Positions 8,297 through 14,278 of a stretch of DNA of 14,426 nt are shown piece after piece (the first letter of the stretch is position 1; every line of letters starts with the position of its first letter). The stretch is from an uncultured Clostridium sp. (lineage in GTDB: Bacteria > Bacillota > Clostridia > Lachnospirales > Lachnospiraceae). Location: assembly GCA_900543885.1 (NCBI GenBank), contig UQTA01000084.1, positions 1-14,426 on the forward strand, written 5' to 3'. A program made the position numbers and the translations under genes. A model generated the notes under the pieces. That model had not been told where the DNA came from. It saw only the letters and a program-made list of their open reading frames with translations, and made no database searches.

Positions 8297-8587
8297 ATGT
8301 TAAAGATGAACCTTCAGTTATTCGCTCATAAAAAGGGTGTTGGTTCTACTAAGAACGGCCGTGATTCCGAGTCCAAGAGACTTGGCGCAAAGAGAGCTGA
8401 TGGACAGTTCGTACTGGCAGGAAACATCCTGTACAGACAGCGCGGTACACATATTCATCCTGGCAACAACGTAGGTAAGGGCGGCGACGATACCTTATTT
8501 GCTTTAGTAGACGGAGTTGTTAAGTTTGAAAGAAAGGGCAGAGACAAGAAGCAGGTTTCTGTTTACCCAAGAGCAATCAACGAGTAA
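8297..8587 (+). CDS. rpmA: 50S ribosomal protein L27 with cleavable N-terminal extension
   Basis: A 96-residue L27, whose mature N-terminus reaches the peptidyl-transferase centre. The Firmicutes extension MLKMNLQLF precedes AHKKGVGSTKNGRDSESKRLG; Prp should cut after Phe9 to leave Ala10 as the first residue. The rest (QRGTHIHPGNNVGKGGDDTLF) is typical and full length. AAGGAGGTG at 8282-8290, partly inside the last codons of prp, is a very strong ribosome binding site, which fits high expression compared with prp. An intrinsic terminator follows directly. Confidence 0.98.
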   Translation: MLKMNLQLFAHKKGVGSTKNGRDSESKRLGAKRADGQFVLAGNILYRQRGTHIHPGNNVGKGGDDTLFALVDGVVKFERKGRDKKQVSVYPRAINE

Positions 8588-8593
8588 TTCTGA

Positions 8594-8628
8594 GGGCCCC
8601 ATACAAGTATGTATGGAGCCCCTTTTTT
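8594..8628 (+). terminator. Intrinsic terminator after rpmA
   Basis: GGGC (8594-8597) pairs with GCCC (8618-8621) and CCATAC (8599-8604) pairs with GTATGG (8611-8616), with one mismatch between them and a six-base loop. TTTTTT (8623-8628) follows, after one C. It lies 6 bases after the rpmA stop and should end the rplU operon transcript, at least in part, since no strong promoter is visible before obgE. Confidence 0.88.
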
Positions 8629-8632
8629 CTGT

Positions 8633-8671
8633 ATCCTTAGTGACGGAATGTGCGTTCTGCCTACTGAGGAT
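8633..8671 (+). other. Stem-loop in the obgE leader
   Basis: ATCCTTAGT (8633-8641) pairs with ACTGAGGAT (8663-8671) over nine positions with one G-U pair. Inside it CGGAA (8644-8648) pairs with TTCTG (8655-8659), including one G-U, around a six-base loop. There is no following T-run, so it is not a terminator. It may be a leader element or processing site for the obgE transcript; its function is unknown. Confidence 0.45.
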
Positions 8672-8705
8672 CCTCACATTCAACACCAACAGGAGGTGCT
8701 GTATA

Positions 8706-9995
8706 ATGTTCGCAGATAGAGCAAAAGTATTTATAAAGTCCGGTAAAGGCGGAGATGGCCATGTTTCTTTCCGAAGAGAACTTTATGTTCCAAATGGCGG
8801 TCCTGACGGCGGGGACGGCGGAAGAGGCGGCGATGTTATTTTCCAGGTAGATACAGGAAAAAACACACTGGTAGATTTCCGTCATATTCATAAATATGTG
8901 GCAAAAGACGGACAGGAAGGTGGAAAACGCCGCTGTCATGGAGCAGATGCCGATGATCTGATCGTAAAGGTACCGGAAGGTACTGTAATTAAAGATTTTG
9001 AATCCGGAAAAGTCATTGCAGACATGTCCGGTGATAATAAAAGAGAAGTTATTTTAAAAGGCGGAAAAGGCGGCCTTGGAAACATGCATTTCGCAACCTC
9101 CACCATGCAGGTTCCCAAGTATGCACAGCCTGGACAGCCTGGACAGGAGCTGTGGGTTACTCTGGAGCTTAAGGTGATCGCAGATGTAGGTCTGGTAGGA
9201 TTTCCAAATGTTGGAAAATCTACATTGTTATCCGTAGTCAGCAACGCAAGACCTGAGATTGCAAACTATCATTTTACTACATTAAATCCACATCTGGGTG
9301 TGGTGGATCTGGGTGATGGTGCAGGTTTTGTTATGGCAGATATCCCGGGATTGATTGAGGGAGCTTCTGAGGGAGTAGGACTGGGGCATTCCTTCCTGCG
9401 TCATATTGAGCGTACCAAAGTGTTAGTCCATGTAGTAGACGGTGCTTCTGTAGAAGGAAGAGATCCGTTAGAGGATATTTTAACTATTAACAAAGAGCTG
9501 GAGGCATACAATCCGGATCTTTTAAAACGCCCACAGGTGATCGCAGCCAATAAAATGGATGCATGTTATTCGGAAGATGACTCCAATGATGTTATTGCCA
9601 GATTAAAGGCAGAATTTGAGCCAAAGGGTATTAAAGTATTTTCAATCTCTGCAGTCAGCAGACAGGGCGTGAAAGAACTGTTATGGCATGTAAATGATCT
9701 GTTAAAGACTGTAGATTCCGCGCCGGTTGTATTTGAGAAGGAATTTGAAATCGAGTATCAGGGTGACCGCAACCTGCCTTATACAGTTACAAGAGCAGAT
9801 GACGGAGCTTATGTAGTAGAAGGACCGAGAATTGAAAAGATGCTTGGTTATACCAATCTGGATTCTGAGAAGGGCTTTGATTTCTTCCAGAAGTTCTTAA
9901 AGAATACCGGTATCTTAGATGATCTTGAAAAAGCCGGTATCAGTGAAGGTGATACTGTCCGCATGTATGGTCTGGAGTTTGATTATTACAAATAA
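8706..9995 (+). CDS. obgE: GTPase Obg/CgtA
   Basis: A 429-residue ribosome-associated GTPase needed for 50S assembly and linked to stress control. The glycine-rich Obg fold starts at once (MFADRAKVFIKSGKGGDG) and runs to about residue 158. The G domain follows: G1 GFPNVGKST at residues 165-173, G3 DIPG at 212-215, G4 NKMD at 282-285 and G5 near SAVSRQG. The C-terminal OCT domain covers roughly 350-429. The frame is open further upstream, to 8517 inside rpmA, but that extension has no homology and covers the terminator. ATG 8706 with AGGAGG (8691-8696) is therefore the start. It heads a run with yhbY, nadD, yqeK and rsfS. Confidence 0.97.
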   Translation: MFADRAKVFIKSGKGGDGHVSFRRELYVPNGGPDGGDGGRGGDVIFQVDTGKNTLVDFRHIHKYVAKDGQEGGKRRCHGADADDLIVKVPEGTVIKDFESGKVIADMSGDNKREVILKGGKGGLGNMHFATSTMQVPKYAQPGQPGQELWVTLELKVIADVGLVGFPNVGKSTLLSVVSNARPEIANYHFTTLNPHLGVVDLGDGAGFVMADIPGLIEGASEGVGLGHSFLRHIERTKVLVHVVDGASVEGRDPLEDILTINKELEAYNPDLLKRPQVIAANKMDACYSEDDSNDVIARLKAEFEPKGIKVFSISAVSRQGVKELLWHVNDLLKTVDSAPVVFEKEFEIEYQGDRNLPYTVTRADDGAYVVEGPRIEKMLGYTNLDSEKGFDFFQKFLKNTGILDDLEKAGISEGDTVRMYGLEFDYYK

Positions 9996-10035
9996 ATCTT
10001 AATTGACTAAGTTTATATAGATAAAGGAGAAATCA

Positions 10036-10329
10036 ATGACAAGCAAGCAGAGATCCTATTTAAAAGGTCTTGCAATGAATCTGGATCCGATCTTCCAGAT
10101 CGGCAAATCCAGCCTTACCCCAGAGGTAACAGAGGCTGTTTCTGAAGCATTAGAGGCCAGAGAACTTGTAAAGATTACTGTATTAAAAAACTGCCTGGAT
10201 GATGGCAGATCCATTGCGGAAGTGCTGGGTGAGCGTACTCATTCAGAGGTAGTACAGGTGATCGGAAGAAAGATCGTACTGTATCGTCCGGCAAAGGATG
10301 AAACAAAGAGAAAGATTGTATTACCATAA
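10036..10329 (+). CDS. yhbY: YhbY-family (CRM domain) RNA-binding protein
   Basis: A 97-residue single CRM-domain protein. The family order is visible: MTSKQRSYLKGLAMNLDPIF, the IGKSSL loop (equivalent to the GxxG RNA-binding loop) and EALEARELVKITVLKNC. E. coli YhbY associates with pre-50S particles, and its position directly after obgE, common in Firmicutes, supports a ribosome-assembly role. Length is typical. AAAGGAG at 10023-10029 precedes the ATG, 40 bases after obgE, and nadD follows after 25 bases. Confidence 0.93.
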   Translation: MTSKQRSYLKGLAMNLDPIFQIGKSSLTPEVTEAVSEALEARELVKITVLKNCLDDGRSIAEVLGERTHSEVVQVIGRKIVLYRPAKDETKRKIVLP

Positions 10330-10354
10330 ATTACGATGACCAGGGAGGTCTGAT

Positions 10355-10975
10355 ATGGCAAAAATAGGAATCCTAGGAGGAACCTTCGACCCGATCCATA
10401 ATGGTCATCTTGCTCTTGGAAAACAGGCATATGAGCAGTTTAGCCTTGACGAGATCTGGTTTATGCCCTCAGGCCATCCGCCTCATAAAAAGGGTCGTCT
10501 GGTGACCGAAGGGAAAGAGCGGGAAGACATGGTAAAACTGGCCATCGCATCAGTTCCCTATTTTGTATATTCTGATTTTGAGCTGAAAAGGGAAGGAAAC
10601 ACTTATACGGCCCAGACATTGTCGCTGCTTAAAGAGGTATATCCGCAGCATGAGTTTTATTTTATCATAGGTGCAGATTCCCTTTATGAGATCGAGCAGT
10701 GGTATCACCCGGAAATGGTCATGAAACAGGCGGTCTTACTGGTAGCTGCCAGATCCTATGAAAAGGACCATCCGGATTTTGAAAAGCAGGTAAAATATCT
10801 GGAAGAAAAATTTGAAGCCAGGATCGGAGTGATTCGCTTTGAGGAAATGGACGTAGCTTCTAAGCAGATTCGGAAAATGGTGTCCTCGGGGCAGTCTATA
10901 AAAGACCTGGTCCCAGGTCCGGTTGCCGGATATATCAGAATACATGGACTTTACAGAGAAGCCTTTGAAGATTAA
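10355..10975 (+). CDS. nadD: Nicotinate-nucleotide adenylyltransferase
   Basis: A 206-residue enzyme of NAD synthesis that joins nicotinate mononucleotide and ATP to give deamido-NAD and pyrophosphate. The nucleotidyltransferase signature GGTFDPIHNGH spans residues 8-18, with the (H/T)xGH motif as His15-Asn-Gly-His18. Further family blocks are MPSGHPPHK, REGNTYTAQTL, FIIGADSL and a C-terminal ASKQIRKM resembling the ISSTxIR motif. Length is normal. AGGGAGG at 10342-10348 gives the start. The next gene starts 13 bases after the stop, and the nadD-yqeK order is standard in Firmicutes. Confidence 0.96.
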   Translation: MAKIGILGGTFDPIHNGHLALGKQAYEQFSLDEIWFMPSGHPPHKKGRLVTEGKEREDMVKLAIASVPYFVYSDFELKREGNTYTAQTLSLLKEVYPQHEFYFIIGADSLYEIEQWYHPEMVMKQAVLLVAARSYEKDHPDFEKQVKYLEEKFEARIGVIRFEEMDVASKQIRKMVSSGQSIKDLVPGPVAGYIRIHGLYREAFED

Positions 10976-10988
10976 AGGAGAGACAGTT

Positions 10989-11624
10989 ATGCAGATGAGC
11001 AATCATTGCAGCCAGATTATGATGCTGCGCAGTAAACTGAAAACAAAACTGGATCCTATGCGTTATGAGCATTCCTTAAGCGTATCTTTTACCTGTATGA
11101 ATCTTGCCATGCGTTATGGATATGATATAGATAAGGCAGAACTTGCAGGACTGATGCACGACTGTGGCAAGCGTTTTGCAGATGAGATCATCTTAAAGAA
11201 ATGCATCAGTCATAAGATTCCTGTAACTGATGCAGAAAAGAAAGCTCTTCCGGTACTTCATGCCAAGTACGGTGCCTGGCTGGCAGAGAATAAATACGGA
11301 ATTGAAGATCCGGAGATCCTAAGTGCCATTGCCTGTCATACCACAGGTAAGGCAGACATGTCTGTTCTGGATAAGATCGTATATATTGCTGATTATATTG
11401 AGCCAAGGCGTTATAAGGCAGATAATCTTCCTCAGATGAGAAAACTTGCCTATGAAGACCTGGATCAGACCATGTATGAAATTTTAAAGAGTACATTGGA
11501 ATATCTGGCTAAAAAAGGTGCAGATGCTGATCCTATGACTGCTACTGCTTATGAGTATTTTAAACAAATCAGGGAAGTTCCATGCACTGACAGCAAAGAG
11601 CAGGAAGCAGCAGCCGAAAAGTAA
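10989..11624 (+). CDS. yqeK: YqeK family HD-domain hydrolase (diadenosine tetraphosphatase)
   Basis: A 211-residue HD-domain metal hydrolase. Members of the YqeK family split Ap4A symmetrically to ADP, so this one probably controls Ap4A levels. The HD residues are easy to see: His28 (YEHSLSV), His57-Asp58 (LMHDCGK), His91 (HAKYGAWLA), His117 (AIACHTTG) and Asp135 (YIADYIEPRR). The frame stays open back to an ATG at 10923 inside nadD, but AAAGGAG at 10975-10980, next to ATG 10989, marks the real start; ATG 10995 is a weaker option. It sits between nadD and rsfS as in other Firmicutes. Confidence 0.93.
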   Translation: MQMSNHCSQIMMLRSKLKTKLDPMRYEHSLSVSFTCMNLAMRYGYDIDKAELAGLMHDCGKRFADEIILKKCISHKIPVTDAEKKALPVLHAKYGAWLAENKYGIEDPEILSAIACHTTGKADMSVLDKIVYIADYIEPRRYKADNLPQMRKLAYEDLDQTMYEILKSTLEYLAKKGADADPMTATAYEYFKQIREVPCTDSKEQEAAAEK

Positions 11625-11636
11625 AAGGAGATAGAA

Positions 11637-11999
11637 ATGAATTCTAAGGAAATGGTAAAAATCGCCTATGAGGCGTTAAGTGATAAAAAGGGCCAGGATA
11701 TCAAGATCATCGATATTCAGTCTGTATCCGTTCTTGCCGATTATTTCATCATCGCGGACGGAAGCAACCCTAATCAGGTACAGGCTATGGCTGACAATGT
11801 AGAAGAAATGCTTGGAAAAGCAGGCTGCGAATGTAAGCAGATCGAAGGCTACCAGAGTGCAAACTGGATCCTTATGGATTATAAAGATATCATTGTACAT
11901 GTTTTCTGCCGCGAAGACCGTCTGTTCTATGATCTGGAACGTATCTGGAGAGATGGAAAGACCTTTGTGGATGTAAATGAGCTTGATACTTCTGTGTAG
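11637..11999 (+). CDS. rsfS: Ribosome silencing factor RsfS
   Basis: A 120-residue protein of the RsfS/Iojap family, which binds L14 on the large subunit and blocks joining with 30S when nutrients are short. Conserved blocks are KKGQDIKIIDI, LADYFIIADGSNPNQV, WILMDYKDIIVHVF and FYDLERIWRDGK. Length is normal. AAGGAG at 11625-11630 lies six bases before the ATG. It is the last gene of the obgE run; the palindrome array begins within ten bases of its stop and no classical terminator is seen before it. Confidence 0.95.
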   Translation: MNSKEMVKIAYEALSDKKGQDIKIIDIQSVSVLADYFIIADGSNPNQVQAMADNVEEMLGKAGCECKQIEGYQSANWILMDYKDIIVHVFCREDRLFYDLERIWRDGKTFVDVNELDTSV

Positions 12000-12007
12000 T
12001 TTTCCCT

Positions 12008-12177
12008 TTATTTCATAAATAAGACATTTATATCGTAAATAAGGGAATCGGAAAGAGAATATTTTTCCTTTTATTTCGTAAATAAGAGGATCGCAAAGGG
12101 AAAGCGTGTTTTCCGTTATATCGTAAATAAGCGGTATAAAACAGGGATACATGTTTTCCCTTTATTTTGTAAATAAA
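12008..12177. repeat. Array of five palindromic repeats (core TTATWTYGTAAATAAG)
   Basis: Five copies of a 16-base element lie between rsfS and the PHP gene, at 12008-12023, 12028-12043, 12071-12086, 12116-12131 and 12162-12177. Each has TTATTT or TTATAT, three bases (mostly CGT), then AAATAA, so each is itself a short hairpin. Offsets are 20, 43, 45 and 46 bases. The stretches after copies 2 to 4 share a second possible hairpin, with GGGA/GGAAA before and TTTCC/TTCCC after an AT-rich loop. The units have diverged. The last GGGA...TCCC stem runs into TTTATTTTG and might end transcription. This is not a CRISPR array and codes for nothing convincing. Confidence 0.85.
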
Positions 12178-12187
12178 GCCATTAGGA

Positions 12188-12901
12188 GAACGATATCTTT
12201 TCCATGTTCATACGTTCCGTTGCGGGCATGCGGAGATGGTATCCGACGAAGAATATATCAAAAAAGCGATTGGTCTTGGAGCAACTGATATCTGGTTCAC
12301 AGACCATGCACCGTTCCCAGGCAATCCGTTTGGCGGACGGATGAAGTATGAGGAGCTGCCGGAATACGTATCCACTCTTAAAAATCTGAAGGAACAGTAT
12401 CAGAGAAAAGTCAAAATTCATATCGGACTGGAGATTGAGTATTTTGAGGGATATGATCGGAGTGGATATTATCAAGAACTTTCCAACAATCCGGATTTGG
12501 AAATTCTTTTGCTTGGACAGCATATGGCAGAAGACCCGGAAGACAGAGAGCATTATACGTTCGAATGGTCGAAAGAACGATTGCTGGAGGATGAATACAC
12601 TGCTCTTGGTGATGCGATGATCACGGGAATGAAAACAGGTTATTTCAAAATCGTTGCTCATCCGGATCGGATTTTCAGAAGACGAAAAATCTGGACTCCG
12701 GAAATGGAAGCAGTTGCTGTACGGGGGATTGATGCGGCCGTACAATCTGGATGGCCTCTGGAAAAGAATGGTTCCTCCATGCGACACAAACATCATTATT
12801 GGAAGGAGTTCTGGGAGATAGCCGAAGTGAACGGTGTGGAGACGGTTATCGGATTGGATGATCACAAATTAAAAAGGCTGGAACTGCCAGATTTCCAATA
12901 A
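12188..12901 (+). CDS. PHP-domain phosphatase (histidinol-phosphatase-like), start codon missing
   Basis: A PHP-superfamily metal-dependent phosphoesterase related to HisJ histidinol phosphatases; the substrate is uncertain. Motifs in order: RYLFHVHTFRCGHAE with HxH at 12203-12211, DIWFTDHAPF, HIGLEIEYF, LLGQHMAED, VAHPDR and GLDDH. All expected metal ligands seem present. The first ATG in frame is 12236, which would remove the HxH motif and leave an inactive enzyme. Upstream the frame is open only to a stop at 12170-12172 and has no ATG, GTG or TTG. The body has no frameshift, so it is either a recent pseudogene through start loss or uses a rare start. The boundary of homology coincides with the end of the repeat array. 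Confidence 0.8.
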   Translation, partial: ERYLFHVHTFRCGHAEMVSDEEYIKKAIGLGATDIWFTDHAPFPGNPFGGRMKYEELPEYVSTLKNLKEQYQRKVKIHIGLEIEYFEGYDRSGYYQELSNNPDLEILLLGQHMAEDPEDREHYTFEWSKERLLEDEYTALGDAMITGMKTGYFKIVAHPDRIFRRRKIWTPEMEAVAVRGIDAAVQSGWPLEKNGSSMRHKHHYWKEFWEIAEVNGVETVIGLDDHKLKRLELPDFQ

Positions 12902-12984
12902 CGAGGTAATAGGGAGTTTACAGATTCTAAAAAGATATTTCAAACAAAGTAATAAATATGAATAGTCCGTTTTATTGAACAGCA

Positions 12985-13008
12985 TTTGTGCTATGATAAA
13001 AGTACAAA
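12985..13008 (+). promoter_or_regulatory. Extended -10 promoter overlapped by a palindrome
   Basis: TGC followed by TATGAT (12992-12997) forms an extended -10 box; no good -35 lies at 17 bases. TTTGTGCT (12985-12992) and AGTACAAA (13001-13008) are an inverted repeat with one non-Watson-Crick position around an eight-base centre, placed over the -10. That is the layout of a repressor operator. It would drive the EF-hand gene whose start is 49 bases after the -10 box. Confidence 0.5.
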
Positions 13009-13045
13009 GAAAAACAAATCATCGATCTTTAAGGAGGGTGTCGGT

Positions 13046-13234
13046 ATGAAGTGGAATGATTTTAACGGTGATGGAAAAATTGATGCAACTGAAAGATTCT
13101 TATGGGATGAATTAATGTGTACCAGCAAAGAGGAACACGAGGCTCTTTTTAGAGATGCCGGTGATTTCGACGAGGATGATGAGGAAGAGGATGACATCGA
13201 CTTCGATGATTGTGATATGGATGATGACTTCTAA
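13046..13234 (+). CDS. Small acidic EF-hand-like protein
   Basis: A 62-residue protein not recognised as a named family. Residues 5-16 (DFNGDGKIDATE) fit the calcium-binding EF-hand loop at all ligand positions: Asp5, Asn7, Asp9, Lys11 (backbone), Asp13 and Glu16. The loop also resembles a dockerin half-repeat, but there is only one and no signal peptide. A short helix-like stretch follows (ERFLWDELM), then a tail from about residue 39 that is almost wholly Asp and Glu. It is therefore a strongly acidic, probably cytoplasmic protein that could bind Ca2+ or another cation. The frame is open back to 12986, but AAGGAGGG at 13031-13038 fixes ATG 13046. It has its own promoter and a following hairpin. 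Confidence 0.8.
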   Translation: MKWNDFNGDGKIDATERFLWDELMCTSKEEHEALFRDAGDFDEDDEEEDDIDFDDCDMDDDF

Positions 13235-13262
13235 ATAGCAATATTATAGGAAACAATGGAAG

Positions 13263-13296
13263 AGGATGAATGCTCAGATCAGCTGAGATTCATCCT
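13263..13296 (+). terminator. Large hairpin after the EF-hand gene (terminator-like)
   Basis: AGGATGAAT (13263-13271) pairs with ATTCATCCT (13288-13296), and CTCAG (13273-13277) pairs with CTGAG (13283-13287); a single bulged G and a five-base loop complete a 14-bp stem. The following bases, TCTTCG, are a poor T-run, so termination may be incomplete. The only possible ATG of the next reading frame (13270) lies inside the stem, where pairing could hide it. Confidence 0.6.
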
Positions 13297-14154
13297 TCTT
13301 CGAAATTGAGAAGCAAATTCCGTAGTTATGAAAAATTGTCCTCTGTCGAATTAATGTCAAACAGGAATGAACTATTGAAAATGTACTCATCTTATTCACA
13401 AATTCAAATAAGTGAAATGGCAGAGTCATTAAGAAAAACATTTGACAAATGATTTGTTTTCCGATTCCATGAGAAATACTATTGAATCGCTTGCACAGTC
13501 ATTTAAAGCATATGAGCAAATGAATATTGCAGAATCAGCAAAAGCAATAGCAGAATCAATAAATGCAATGTCAAAAAGTTTGAGATTGGAACAATTGAAA
13601 CAGTTGCAACAGATAGATTTTTCCTGTATGTTTGCTGATATAGTCCCAAAATCAACTTCCTTATCGGACATTGTTGAAACCGCATACTCTCGGGTTCAAG
13701 ATGAGCTGAAAGAGGACTGTGACGGCGATGATTCATTTACAGAATCAGAAATCCAAGAAGTGCTGACTGAGCAGGCTACTGATTCAAAAGGTTTTCAGGA
13801 TAAGTTTGCCAATTGGACTGAAAAGAAAAAAATACAATTCTTTATTATTTGGCAGTTAATATGTTTTATATATGGAAATTTCTTTCAGCCGTATTTCCAA
13901 GAAAATGTAGGCATTCCAGTAACAGCATATGTTGTTAGCAATGTAAAAGAACTTCCAGAAAAGGAGCAAGGATAATTGGAAAAATCCATGAGAATATTGA
14001 AGCAATAATTACTGAAAATACCAATTATTATTACAGGGTAATTTTTACAAATGAAAATGGTGAAACTATAGAAGGCTATGTTGCAAAACGTAATTTGAAA
14101 ATTATTGAAGAAAAGAAGGATGCTATAAATGAAATACACTCTGAGTCTGAATAG
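13270..14154 (+). pseudogene. Membrane/SH3-like protein gene split by two poly-A frameshifts
   Basis: Three consecutive reading frames appear to be one gene: 13270-13449, 13442-13975 (only a TTG start) and up to 14154. The breaks fall at A-runs, 13434-13438 (AAAAA) and 13959-13962 (AAAA). Removing one A from the first and adding one to the second gives a continuous protein of about 294 residues. It would have an amphipathic, coiled-coil-like N-terminus (SEMAESLRK, MRNTIESLAQSFKAYEQM, AKAIAESINAMSKSL), an acidic linker, one hydrophobic segment (IQFFIIWQLICFIYGNFF) and a C-terminal domain resembling bacterial SH3 (VTAYVVSNVKELPEKG, YYYRVIFTNENGETIEGYVAKR kept here as two parts: YYYRVIFTNENG and ETIEGYVAKRNLKII). 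The function is unknown. It is a decayed gene, or one needing slippage to be expressed. Confidence 0.6.
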
Positions 14155-14278
14155 CAGATAAATCCTTTATGTTCGCGATATGAAAAACTTGTTTTATTCC
14201 GCTATGCAAATTGCATACGATTTGCATGGAGGAATTTACAAAGCATTAAACGGTACTGTTGTGGGGATAAATAATTGA
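14129..14278 (+). pseudogene. Small unknown ORF with an in-frame stop
   Basis: From ATG 14129, which overlaps the end of the SH3-like gene, the frame reads MKYTLSLNSR, then a TAA at 14159-14161, then ILYVRDMKNLFYSAMQIAYD and LHGGIYKALNGTVVGINN, ending at TGA 14276-14278. The part after the stop has protein-like composition and could itself start at ATG 14180 (32 residues), but has no good ribosome binding site. I do not recognise the family. The likeliest reading is a small gene of about 49 codons broken by a nonsense change. Confidence 0.35.

Noticed and set aside
8517..8705. N-terminal extension of Obg
   Set aside because: It overlaps the end of rpmA and the intrinsic terminator and has no homology; AGGAGG just before ATG 8706 and the family N-terminus set the start.
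10923..10988. Longer start for YqeK inside nadD
   Set aside because: No ribosome binding site fits there, while AAAGGAG is correctly placed before ATG 10989.
11676..12152. Minus-strand ORF with repeated LIYEIKGK motifs
   Set aside because: The repeats in its translation come from reading the palindrome array, and the rest is antisense to rsfS. There is no ribosome binding site or family resemblance.
12008..12177. CRISPR-like array
   Set aside because: Copies are 16 bases, palindromic and AT-rich, with offsets 20, 43, 45 and 46, and the intervals resemble each other rather than being unique spacers. No cas gene is near.
12182..12865. Minus-strand ORF of 227 residues
   Set aside because: It is the antisense of the PHP gene, whose metal-ligand motifs are clear on the plus strand.
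12986..13045. Longer start for the EF-hand protein
   Set aside because: The extension lies across the promoter and the AAGGAGGG ribosome binding site of ATG 13046.
13046..13234. Dockerin domain of a cellulosome
   Set aside because: Only one calcium loop is present, and there is no signal peptide or enzyme domain, so a dockerin is not supported.
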